From Apoda limacodes (Eukaryota > Arthropoda > Insecta > Lepidoptera > Limacodidae): a stretch of DNA of 64,000 nucleotides. Made by a program: the position numbers and the translations under genes. Shown piece after piece: positions 31,466 through 44,672 of this stretch. The notes below the pieces were generated by a model. That model ran no database searches. It was not told where the DNA came from and saw only the letters and a list, made by a program, of their open reading frames with translations. The first letter of the stretch is position 1. The number at the start of each line of letters is the position of its first letter. The DNA lies in the NCBI GenBank assembly GCA_946406115.1, contig OX291549.1, positions 23,831,901 to 23,895,900 on the forward strand, read 5' to 3'.

Positions 31466-31701
31466 CCTTGTCTTACTTTGATAACTTAAAAAGAGAACTA
31501 TGGTTTGGTTTAAGCTAAAATAAGGAAAACCACTAGTAAGAATATAGTTTAATCTCTCTGTTTTTTCTAATTGTGCATTTCGCCTTTTTCATATTTTGAG
31601 CCATAATCATAGTGTTCTTGATTTTAAGTTTATAAAATAAGACAAGTAAGGTCATGAATTTTTAGCTTTTGCGATTGCATTTGCTTTTATGCCGTCACAG
31701 T

Positions 31702-32152
31702 TCAATAAAAAAAATTCGCTATTATCGATATCAGTATAGTAGTCTATCTCTCACTGTTTAGTTGAAAAAACGATTGCCAAAGAAAAAACAGTGTGACACG
31801 ATTGCCAAATTTACGAGATATTGCAAGCTCAAAAAACACGCCCTAAGAAAAAGATACGTCCAGGTCTGTTTTTTAGCTTGCAACTTCTCGCAAATTTTGC
31901 AAATTTGGCAGTTGTGTCACTGTCAGCAGGATAACAAACAGTTTTTTAAACTAAAAGGGCCTGTTTTTGTAGCTTGCATTTCTCGCAAATTTAGCAAATT
32001 TCGCAACTGACAGCAGGATAGCAAATAGATTTTTCTACAAAACATTAACAGATAGCACGAAAGCAATTGCAATCGTAACAGCTAAAAAATCACGCCCTAA
32101 ACAGTAAGAGACTACTAGACTGATATCGATAATAGCGAATTTTTTTTATTGA
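31702..32152. mobile_element. MITE with ~55-bp terminal inverted repeats
   Basis: The left end starts TCAATAAAAAAAATTCGCTA, continues through 'atcgatatcagt.tagtagtct' to 'actgttta', and recurs as a reverse complement at 32098-32152 with few differences. Inside are two related copies of 'gcttgca..tctcgcaaattt'. No ORF of significance. Confidence 0.8.
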
Positions 32153-32304
32153 TAATATCGATGTTTCAAAAATAAAATAATTTGCAAATAATATCGACTG
32201 ACAATAAAAGAGCAGATTGCCTTTTGTTAAAAGCTTTTTCAAGTGAATAAACCGCTAAAATGTGTCTGTGGTAGCCTAGTGAATTATTTTTTCAAGTACA
32301 TTGA

Positions 32305-32515
32305 TTATTCCCACCACTGGCTTAGCGGTGAAGGAAAACAGCGAGAGGAAACTTGCATTTGTCAAAAAAAAGACATACCTATGTAAAGTCCAAAATCCGC
32401 ACTGGGCGCGCACAAAGGGCCCGCGTGTAGACTATGACTATGACCAAAATCACTCTTGGGAGGATAGGATAGGTCGTGCCCCAACGTATGAGATTGATCA
32501 GGATTGTTATATCGC
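32305..32515 (+). mobile_element. Partial SINE, same family as 11293-11607
   Basis: Carries 'ccaccactggcttagcggtg', 'gaggaaacttgcat', 'taaagtcca', 'cgcactgggc' and 'gtgccccaacgt', matching the SINE tail on the plus strand. Confidence 0.6.
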
Positions 32516-33048
32516 TTAGATAGTAATTTATTTATCTAGCCACTGGTTACACCCTTCTGGAGATATTTTAATCGTATTTTAAACATACACTTATATTTAC
32601 TTGTTTATATTATTATTTTGTACCCGTGTACTTTTCATGTTGTTCAGGATTGTCTTAAAGTTATAACACTATTATTTCTAACGATGGTTAGAGAAAATAT
32701 TTTAGAAAATGAGCATACACTACTTTTTGAGACTTCGATTGTAATAAAAACGAAACCAATCGAACTTATCCGAAACTCCGAACGTCCCTAGTTTGTATCT
32801 GTGGGTGTGACAGAAGGAAGATGTTTTGTGATCAGAATTTTCGAAATTATTTTGTAATAATTAGTAATTAGTTCAAAAATGATTTGTGATTGTTTTATGA
32901 TTAAGTGTAAATGAAGTTGTTTCGATATTTAGTTGCCAATATTTTTTGAGAGATCTTTTTTTACTTCTGTTGATAGTTTTTGATCGACTGCGCTGTTATT
33001 TGTTGTGTCATTTGTATTTAAATATTTCTTCAGTAAAAAACTGTAAAT

Positions 33049-33218
33049 ATGGGTGAAAAAGAAGACTATTTGACTGCTTATCGTGTGTTCTTTGAAAACT
33101 TCGCCGCTACTGTGAATCCTGAAGATCAGTTACCTGTTAATATCGCAGGTTACACGATCACTGAAGCAGAGTTACCTGGTGAAGTTCTTTATTGGAGTAC
33201 CCAGTATTTGACAGAGAA
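33049..33218 (+). CDS. PPM1F: PPM1F-like coding exon 1
   Basis: ATG at 33049 in context 'gtaaatATGG', 56 codons plus two bases, donor GTAAGT. Codes '[20 protein letters not shown]'. The next exon supplies one base to complete Lys57. Confidence 0.85.
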
Positions 33219-36200
33219 GTAAGTGTCTTGGTACTTTCGGTCAGAGCATGTAAAAGGTGGCGCAATTGGTTGCTTCGTCGCGAAAAATGTTCAAATTTTT
33301 TTCTTCAGTGCCTCCTTTTGTACACCCCAACCGTGATTTCCACACGCCCTCTTTTACTTAGACTTACCATGTTGCAAAACTAGAAAATCGTACTAGATTT
33401 TTACAATTTAAACTATGATTAAAACAAAAGTTTTAATTGTAAAAAGCTTGTCTCGAAACACTGAAAGACTTGCCCACTGGACTTAGCAAGTATGTGCTGC
33501 CAGTGTTTTGGAAAAAAAAAACTAGAATGTGCTAAATGTGGGCAACAGACAGCTAATAAAGAAATTTAAGACTGCTATAAGTTGGTTAAATAATTAGAAT
33601 TGTTTGTTATCTAGTGCATTGACTATAAGTTCTAGCAAAAGTCAAGAAATGTGACTACAAATCAGTAAAAACATTGAATTCCATACAAAAATTAAAGTGT
33701 GAAGGTGTCATTTTGGTACAAATTTATTAAGAAGTATATAACAAATACATGTCATAGTAATGTATGTGACATTGTGTAATGATTTTAAATGTTAAGAATA
33801 CAGAAATTTTCTTTCTAGCCTCTTAAGCACACTGTGAGGCTAGGAGAAGCCCATTCTAAGTTTTACCTAATCAGCTTATTTGGATGCCTAGCAGTAATGT
33901 TGAGTAATCCCACCGTGTCAAAGTTTTAGTGCTATACTGTAATAAATCGTTTGTATTATAGTGTTAAGTATACATGCAATCTTTTTAGATCAATGTCTGT
34001 TCTATGCATTTAAGACACAAGATACAAGTCCTGTATTTAATGAATTAATTTGGCACTTTGAGAGAACGTGACACACTCAAGCAAATCCAACAAAAAAAAC
34101 TTTAATTGTACTAGTTACAATGTGTGTAGTAAAGGAACAAAATATAAATCCGATTCATATCGAGATTTACACACACAAGTTAACATTTTACATCACATGG
34201 CCAACATGTATACTCTAAACTTAAAACTGATTAATAGTTGCTTTTGAAAAGCTTTAGATAAGAAAAGAATATTGGAAGGTCAAAACCATTTACTAAATTA
34301 TCAAATTTCTTACAATAATATTACTAAATAAATATATTAATACATACAAAAAGACAACAGTGTATCAAAAATTGAAACTACTAGAAAAATAAACATATAT
34401 TTATAAACTTACATAGGTACAAGTATAAAAATATAATAAATATAGTATTAATAACCCACTGCAATGCACCATCGGCTGCCCAGCGCCAGATGCAAGAGGG
34501 CGCAACACACAAACATACAAAGATACCCATATGCATAGACATACTCACAGACGTTGTATATTATGAAGTAGCCCAGCTCCAACACGACAGGCCAGCAACA
34601 AATGCACACTATTTAACATACTGTCACTTCGGAAACAAGCCTAAGGGAAGAAGCAGTGACAAGAAACTTCCCGGGTGTAAACCTGGTGCGATCAATCACG
34701 CAGAAACTAGGCTGTCAAATATATTAAATCTATGCAAATATGTGTAAACACACGAACATGTTACTAAATAGTTACTAAATATCTTAAGTAGTTAAATGTA
34801 TGTAGAATGAATGAATGTGACAAACTTAGCATTTTTATATTGGTATTTGGTGCAATAGGTTACTTAGCATAGCACATACTTAGTTTTTCTTGATATGATT
34901 CAGAATAAATACATTTATAAAATTTTAGTCACTACTCTATAGCTGTATATTTCATATACGGTACGGTACGGTTCCAACAGTGGTACAAAGTGCCATCTTA
35001 GGCTGCACTGTAGTATTTATTAGTGTCTATTGAGCATATCTGCTGCTGCATTTGCTGATAGTCTCTAAGAATTAACCTACTCAGAGCAACTACTTGAGTA
35101 GTCTGACTTAAAAGTTCCAGTTTGTGCGACTTACGAGTGTCTTAAGTATTACTAATATGTGCAAGTAGATCTCAGGACTTAATGAAATTGTATCATATAT
35201 TTTACTATTAGGTTCTAAGTCTTGGCATAATCAAGGCAATTTGTAATCACGACTCTGGCCATATATAGCTGTCTTTTGCTCTTCTGGGTACACATTGGTT
35301 TCGTCATAGTGTTATCTGAAGGCACTGAACCTCCTAGCCATAAACTCATATTATACTAGCTTTCGCTTGCGCAGAATTTAGTCATTGCTGTGGGATTCTT
35401 ATGTGGGAGACCCTTGGTAAAGTATTTATTTTAGCTACTCCTGTGCCAAAAAAATGTTATCACATTGCAATATTGCAACATGAAGGAATAGTGCCCCATG
35501 ACCTGCAACAAAATATTTTTCCATTTTCTATTGGTTTGAAAAGGTATCTTATCTTTATATAAGGTACAGTTTGTCAGTAAAACTCTCACTCTGGGATAAA
35601 GGGTCACTCACAGGAAGACCCTTAATAAATTGGAAGATCTAACAAAAGTTATTTACTAAAGTTTTTTTTTTTTGAAAAGAGTTCTTAGCCCTTGCAGAAA
35701 CTGGCTGATAATAATTAAGAAAAGTATCCACAGATGTAGCTTTATAATGTTTATGTTTAGTCCCTGTACTTAACTTAATTATATCGGCATCACTAAGGAT
35801 AAGGTGGGGTTGACCAGGCTTTTCGGGAAGTATTTTTGGATATGGGATTCTGCAGAGGATGTTATAAACATTGCATAAATTTCATAAAATGTTCTATTAC
35901 AATATGCCCCAACTATTACTATTCAAAATCCTAGAAAAGGTTATTACAGTGTTTGTGTGCCTGACTCTAAATATTCAATTTTTGTCAGTTTGTTTTTTTC
36001 TTTGTATAAGCAAAAACTATTGTAACCTATTCACAAACCGGTATTATCTCACTACGATGATAGGAGCTGGAGATAGAATAATGAAACTACTACCAAAATG
36101 AAACCATACTGAGGCACTATTTCTATTATTATTATTATTAGTCTTGATGGAGTGAGGGGGTAACTTGATATTCGCCATAGAACTGAAACAGCAGGAAAGG

Positions 36201-39200
36201 CAGAGTAGAATACGATGCATTTTATCCCGCTCCAAAGTTCCCATGGGAATTCCATAGCGTTAACGTAATTCTGCGTTGGCGAAATCGCACGCAGGCAAAA
36301 ACTTGTGTCAACTATTGCGTGCTGTACTTTTGTACTATAATATAAGTGATGAGCTTAATAATATATACCTACAGATCTGAAAAACGGTACGGTCCATATG
36401 GCACGGCATTATCGTTCCGCCGTCTTTGTGTACATCTTAATAAAATTTTACTGTATTTTTTACTATTGTGGGTTGATGAGGATTCCTCTTACTAATAATG
36501 TGGAAATTACTTGTTTTTTTGAGATTCCTCATCCTCAATCGTCAAAAATCGAGTTTAGAAATACCTCTCTCTCTTCAGTTTCTTATTAAGAGGAATTTAT
36601 AAGGAAGTTAGTTCATTTTACGCGCACCGCACCGATAAAAATCCCCACTCATTCGCTCGCTACATTAGTCTCGATCGCAAGAGAGTGATAAATGCATGTG
36701 TTACATTAACCTATACCTGTTACCTGTATAAACATATCTAATTTGTTGTCTCAGTACAGTAGTTAGTCTGAGTGATAGGACGGGCACGGCACGATTATTA
36801 CGTAGTTAATTCGTGGATTCGCGTTGTTTTCGTGCATAAATTAGTTTTTATTATTGTTGCGTAGTTAGTTTAAGACTTTCGTAAAGGCAAAGTTTCAGAG
36901 ATGAAGCTAAATTGTAGAATGCCGAACTATATGGAGTTCTTTCTCTTCCACTTCCTTATCCTCATCATCTAATCGTCATCCACACCCTCAAAATGTTTTT
37001 CTTATTCTTTCTCATCCCCATGTTAACCGCCATACAGATTTGTTATAAAAATTGAGAAAAACAGACGGACATGACGAAACTAAGAGGGTTCTGGCATTTG
37101 GCTACAGAACCCTAAAAATTATCAATTTAACTTTGCAATAATTGCAGTTTACCTATATGTCGTAAGAGAGCGTAAATTGCGTGTAAGGTTACCTACAGCA
37201 GGCTACAGGCTATCACGTGTTGCGTAAGTGCGCGTGAAATCAATCATATACATAAATAGTAGGAAAGGATTTATTTTTATATCACTAAGGTGGCAAATTA
37301 GCTAACGGTCCGTCTTATTATCTTAGTGGTCACCGCAGCATATGGACGCTTGCAACTTGCACTTGCAAAAAATCTAATAACTTCTTTCTTGAAAAACCCT
37401 CATATTTGTAGTCCTTAGAGAAAACAACCTTAAAGTTTGTGGTAGGTAGTTACTCTGCGCATTGTACTAAACCATGTAGGTGCTAAGGTGTGAGGACGAA
37501 TACTCTGCCAAAGGCGAGCGGTGCTATGGTAGAAAGTAGCCGTCGGCATAATTTGTAACAATTCTTTAAAACACATCCCATAATACAAGCGGTAGAACAC
37601 ACACAGGGAGGCAAAGTCTATTCTCAGACTTAAGGGCTTGATACGGCTTGTGAGTTTGGTATCGTCGACGATTTTCTCAGCCAGTCGTTGGACCGAGTCA
37701 AAAGGGCCAAGTGATAGACAAATACCTAGTATTAAGAAATAGTAGAAAAAATAAATAAATAAGAAAGCATACATCAATACACTACAATCACTGTTACCAT
37801 AATTCTGCTTTACGAGTATATGCTACTTAGTTCTTACTAATTTCATGTGACTGATCATGATATTATAGTTAGCAGTAGTAATGCAGTCAATGCTCACCAT
37901 CACACTAACCATTATACACTACCCATGTGAGCAATGACCTTCCTAGCAGGTCATTGCATGTGGGTAATAATAAAGCAATAAAAATAATAAACCAAAATTC
38001 ACCATGCCTTTCGTATTTTGCTTTGTTTTGTAATTTCTTTTTCATTTCCCATACTCGGAATGTAATGATTATAGAAGTGGCGTTTTGTTCACCGACATTT
38101 TAAAACTGAAATTCAAATATTTCTACAAATATGTTATCAAACAATTATTGTAAACAGACTTAGTAAAATGTATGTGTTGGAAAAAAACTGCAACCTGTAC
38201 CACAGTTTACAACCACTACATGCTTTAGGGCTTCAACAAATCTTATTGATAATAATTATATAAGTATAATTTGATAAATGAAATAAATAATTTTTTCATC
38301 GCACTTTTAATTACGTACGCATTCTCTCCACTTTACGTGATTTCATTACATAAAGAAGACCATTTTTCTCAGTGTATAGGTACCATATGACCACTATACA
38401 TAAAAATCCGCTGGTTCTGTGCTGATACCCATGAATTGATACTTTACATTGCTAGTCTGAATATTCAAACTTGAAAACCTAAGCAAAATAGGTCATGTCA
38501 AATCAAGTTAAATTGCAGTCATGTCAGAACCAAAATTATTTTTCTGGTCAGAATTCGGCGGCTGGCGGCGGCAGCCAGGCAACAAAATGCGTGATATTCG
38601 TAGATAACTTAGCGCAGAAAGCCTTATCTCACTGTGAAAATGTTCGCATTCATATTATATATCGTTTCTGGTGCAGGACATGACTAAAACTACTATTAGG
38701 CCTTTGTATGGATTTCTATTGTAATTGAAATTATATAAGGCGTGAGAAAGAGCTTGTTTTCAAATTATTAATTGTGATAATGAAGTCACAATGGTAAGCG
38801 ATGCTGGCTTAGGTTACCGGTATTACCTATGTAGGGTTTAGATAAGCACACACACACACACACACACACACATCGTTTGTAAATTACGTAAATGGTGGTA
38901 GGTACGGAACCCTTGGTGCGCGAGTCCAACTCGCACTTGGCCGGTTTTTTTGATGTGAAAACTTCTTTAGCGGCGTTGTGCACTTTTTTTGGTATGGGTA
39001 AAAAATGATAAACTAGCGTCAGGTCACGTGTCCTAATCGTGGAAATTCGTAAGACGGAAACCGTAATGCCACGCATATTATAATTTTTATTTTTAGTATT
39101 CGCGATTATGAGTAGTACAGGGAGGTTGGATATGGAATTTTAATTCTATGACAGATTGCGATGTCAAATATACTACGTCAAAAAAGTAAATAAACAAACA

Positions 39201-42200
39201 TTATTATTTCTTGACAATGTCAAAGACATGTCTTGTGACATATTTGATTGAGTGTTAAGCGCGAATCGTGTGTAAAGGTTTTCACTTCTGCCGGCACTCC
39301 CGGAGTGCAACTCGTTTTTTTTTTAACCCGGTTTCGTCATGTTTTTACATGAAGATTTCGTATACTAACCGTCACAAAGTTTTGTAATAAAATTAAGAAA
39401 AAATGATTTAAGGGTGCGTCTCCAATCCTCTCTACCCTACACTCCATACATTGAACTAAGAGATGATTTTTTTATGTAATACATTTAAACCAAGTTTTCT
39501 TATATACTTAAAAAAATACTTCTACAAAAATTGTTTTAAACAAAATCGATTTTTCAGTTTTTCAGAAATCCGCATAAATTCCAATTCTCCGGAACCTAAA
39601 CTTATTTCGTGTGCCACACGCATTTGCCCGTTTTTTTTGATTCTGTTCTTAAAAAATGACGCATTAAAGCTTTCCTGACACATACATGAAAGATAATCTA
39701 TAATTTCAGATCAAAACATTGGTCAGAACAATAAATACTAATCTTTGTTGAGTGTGCCAAACATCTTGGCGACCTGCACTGTGCTTTAGGTGTTGAGATC
39801 ATCAGTGAATTGGCAATCAGAATAGAATTGTACTAATTATAATAAGTGTCAAATAGGCTCTAAGATAGATTCTTACCATTAAGGCGCACTAACTACCTAA
39901 CTAGCGCCGCCAAAAGATATTCTCTAGTACCTCTTTGTACAAAACACATTTCAAATGTTACAAACCATTTTTTTTTTACCAATAAGTTGGCAAACAAAAT
40001 GGTAGGTAATTATTAAGAACTAGTGACAAGCTATTTTTAGAACGTTAAATCGTTTCCATAATATACCTGTGAGTTGTATAGCGTTTGTGCTAAAAGTGTC
40101 CGTTTGTAGCCAAAACGTTATCTACAACTCGTAGGTATATTCCAGATCCAGTAAATAAAGTTCTAAAAATAGCTTATAACTAGTTCTAAATAATTGGTTT
40201 GTAACATTTTTGAAATGTGTTTTGTACAAAGAGGTTATAGAGAATATCTTTTGGCGGCGCTAGTTGTAGTTTTGAGTAGCGAAATGTTTAGTTAACGATA
40301 TTAAATATCTAAATAAACTAATAGTGAAACGCAGTTTTTAAGATTAAATTTACGTCGCATTCATCCAAAGTGGACAAAAGATAAAGGCCAAATATAAGAA
40401 ATGTATGTCTGTGCATTATTCCTCATCCTTAGGTAATACATACAGCTACATAACACATAGGTCAGTCGGGGTGAAGGTCTCTTTGTTAGTTCAATAGTAA
40501 TTTTCTCTAAATATACTAGTCACAATAGTTGCGAAGACTTACTTACTTACAGAATTACTTACTTACTTACATTGCAGTTGTGTACCTACTGATACCTGCG
40601 TACTGTTACTAAATAACTTATTTTATGTATCTATATAAATTTTAGCCAATGAACAAGACAAAGACAAAAAATTATGCTTTCTAACATATTTTCGGTATGG
40701 TAATGCTGCTGTCATCGTAAAAAGGTCATTTAATATCACCGATACAGGCTCGTTTCCAACGGTGTAGATGCCAATACTTTTAAATTGAAAGCATTAATGG
40801 CAGTTTCTGAGAAGCAAATAGAAGGACAATAATTTTGGTACGGGACCCTAAAAAGAAAGTTAAGTCTTTTAGTATGATACTGCATTTGTCAGTTGGCAGG
40901 AAGACCTATTGTAGAAATGAGCACATGAGCACGGCAACAGTGGCGTGGGATGCTACGGATGTGAGATGTGTGAGACTATCGTCTATATTCACCGCACACT
41001 GTATTGCTCTTAATTATATGTGCAATTGTGTCTTGGATATTAGTAGTACTTAGTAAGTAGGTGGCGGTATGGATTACCTAATTCTTTACGACTCGGAATA
41101 AATCTAGTATAAACGGTGTAAAGTTACCACTGAACACGTTTTAAAATCAACAAATAAATGGTAAAGTCAAATTAAATATTGTTATAGTTACATACTAGAT
41201 TTCTCTTTTAAATTTTACAATACATCGTGACTATAACCAGATTATATGTATGTTTATTTATGATATGTTTTCTTCTATATTAGTCTCCAACCTTCAGAAC
41301 GTCTCTAACGAAGAAAGAATATTTCCATGTATGTATATTTATGATTTATTTCTTAATTCTATAAAGATTTGTGTACTTTTAAGATTGGTTACTAGAACTG
41401 CGTAATTCCTAGTTGTTGTATTTATAATTTATAATGTGCGTAACGGGTGTATTTCCAAAGTAAAGATGTGGTCGGTATTTTCATGAGCCAGACTTGAGCC
41501 TTGATAGCTCATGCTGAGCTATTTATAAGAGTTTACTACCTTTCGAAGGTAATTTTATTCTTATTTCTTGTACGAATTCTTTATGGATCATTAGAAAACG
41601 CCAATCAGATTGAAAAATTTTTACTAAGGCGTCATTTCGATAGTTCTTATAGTTTGGCTGGGCTCTTAGGTATGACATCAGAGTCCCCACGTACTCCGGA
41701 TCTTTGAAAAACCAAGCTTTGATATTGATATTTTTCCCTTGACGTGAGTATTGAACCCTTTCTTTATGTAAAAATTACACTAAGTAGGTATTATGGAAGT
41801 ACTACTTCTATTTGATGATCATGAACAGGTCAGTGTCGAATTTTCGTAACTTTGCATCACTGTCACTTCTAAACGAATGAAGCTATAAACTTAAAATTAT
41901 TCGGTTCCCATGAGTAGTCTTAGCTTATTAAATAAACATGTAAAAATGCGGCGAAATGCTTCTAAAAAGAATAATACGGCAGTTTGCCTTGCGCTGCCAT
42001 TGTGCCCCCAGATTTGTTTGAGAATTCCTATATATTTGTGTCGAGACTTAAAATTTTGTTTTGTGGTTCCTATTATATGACGATCACTAATAAGGATTAT
42101 GCAAAATTCATCGCCTAAAGGGGAATAATAGCGTTACAAAAAAGGGATTCGAAGTTTGTATCTTTGAAACGTATGAATTAGTATTTGACCTTTAGGTTAA

Positions 42201-44639
42201 AAATAAAGATTGACGTGTTTCATTGTTTTTGGAAAATGCCTTGAAATATGAAATGAAAATTTCTATTACAAGCTTTCTTCTTTTTAAAAAAAAACTACGC
42301 GAACGAAGTATAGGTTATGGATTATATTGTACACAAAATTACACTGCTATCGGAAAATAAATATGATTGTCATCAAAAAAAATATATAAAATTCAATTTT
42401 TTTTCGCCTTATAATTGATATTCCGTACAGTCAAGTTTGCCGTTGTTAGGTTTTTTTCGTTACGGAATTTCTTGATTCGGTCGCCGCGCTCAGAGCCCGC
42501 GATAAAAGCTATGCTTAAAAACAAGATAAAATCGAGTTCAAATTTTAATTTGTAAAGATAACGCTTAAACACATTTAATTGTTTGTATTAATATTAATAA
42601 AACAGTTATTACGACTACAAAGAAGACATTAAACACTTATTTGATATTGACATTAAAAGACACTCAAGAAATTGATAAATATGTATAAAAACGCGTAATT
42701 ACGAGTAGACTGTGCGTGAACGGAATTCATATATTTTTAAATTAGCTAATTGTTGTTTAATTTATTGTTGCATTGCAATCAAACGGAATTAATAAATTAA
42801 GTTATTACATTTCTCAATCTTTGTAATCTATTTTTTAACCGACTTCTAAAAAGGAGGAGATTCCATGTTCGACGGGTATATTTTTTTTAGTATGTCCACC
42901 GATTTCTCCGTCAATTGTGAACAGATTCCAAAAATTCTTTTTTTATTCGAAAGAGTACGTTCCTGAGGTGGTCCAATATTAATGGAGAGGATTTAAAACT
43001 TAAAACATAACTAGAAAAAATAATTGATGTTAATTTTTAGCTGGCAAAACGCGCCCTTTATGTTGATAATAGTATAATTTTTTTTTACAAGTATGTGTGT
43101 TTTTAGTGTACAAGAAAAAAAAGGAATTGTCACTCTAAAGTAAAAAATATGAACTTTTTGACAAAAAAAAAACAACTGGCTTCAAACTGTTAGGTAAATA
43201 GACAACCACTTCAAACTGTGGTTCAGTTTAGATTTTTGGCAATAAGTAATTATTTTTACCTTTTTAGTGCATCTTTTTAGAGCCGGTTGTTTTTTTGTAA
43301 AAAAGTTTTTATTTTAGTTTGAAACTATACAACCATCCTTTCTACAAATAGCGATGCTAAAAAAAGAACAGAGTGATAAATGGCTTGGAAAATTATGTTA
43401 GGCTTTATGATTGGATAACAAATCACTTATCTAAGGTCGATCACACACAGTTTGACCACTGGGTTTGAAGATTTGGTTACCGATCGACCCGGTCGAATAA
43501 GGTTGCGTGATTTCTAATAATCGAACGTTAGGTTTTTTGACCTAATGAAACAAATCGAATGTGGGTGGTGAAGCGCTGTTCATTATGGAATGGATGCCTG
43601 ATTGCCCTGATTTAATAACCGAATCCTAAAACCTAATGGTCGAACCTGATGTGTGTGGGAGCTCTAACATTGCGCACATCAGGTTTGACGATTAGGTTTC
43701 AGATGCGGCTACCCGATCCAATAACATTCGGTTCATTGCATTAGGTTTCTACGCGCCTTTCTACCACGATCGGGTCTCGTAAGAAAATAAAACGTAAGGA
43801 CATAAATATACTTAAGGCGCATGTAGCAGCTAACGCCGCCATTAGATTTCAAATTTTCTCTTTGAAGAAAGTGAATTTCGAGAATCTAAATGTTGAACAT
43901 ATAAAACTAGTCATAAACGACTATTTGGAAACTGAACTAGTAGAATCAGTATAACTATTTGTTCTATTAAAATAGAATATCTATCTATATTTGTTTTATC
44001 TGGGGTAAATCTAATGATTAACTTACAATAATTAGATGAGAAAAATAAAGTAGACAGTAAGAATCAAGAGGTAAGGAAGGTGCCCAACTTTTCGATTTTC
44101 TTGTCAACGAATACAAAACAAATATAGATCTCTGCCCTAAAAGCAAGAGCAGTGACCTCTTTATGTAATGTACAGACAGACACGTCCGCATTTTATTTTA
44201 TAAGTACACCGGCTAACCGGGGAAACTGTTCGTACAACGCTGACGCATGTGAATGCCCGTTCAGTTTATTTTTCTTCACCACACCGTTGCTAAACAAAGT
44301 TGTTACAAGTAGTTACTATTAGTTAAATAAGGATTAAGGTGTACGCGATCCAAATTTTTCATACAAACTGTGCGCCTTCTGATAAACATTTCCCTATACG
44401 AAACGTAATAATACACTTTATTGCATATAATATGGCATAAAAAGTGTTTACAAAAAAAAAATAGAGATGTTATCGCTATGGAGCGATCTCCCTCAGATAA
44501 CCTTTGGGTGAAATATTTATAATAAATTACATGTTAACAACAAAATTTATATTAAAAAATAAATAAAACTGAATATGAAATACAATTACATTATATCATT
44601 ATAATAACAAAGGTACTCAAGTAAATAATTATATAAGAA

Positions 44640-44672
<33 letters not shown>

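Noticed and set aside
36901..36972. Short ORF starting [14 protein letters not shown], possible secreted peptide
   Set aside because: Only 23 codons and no splice or conservation support; hydrophobic end probably chance.
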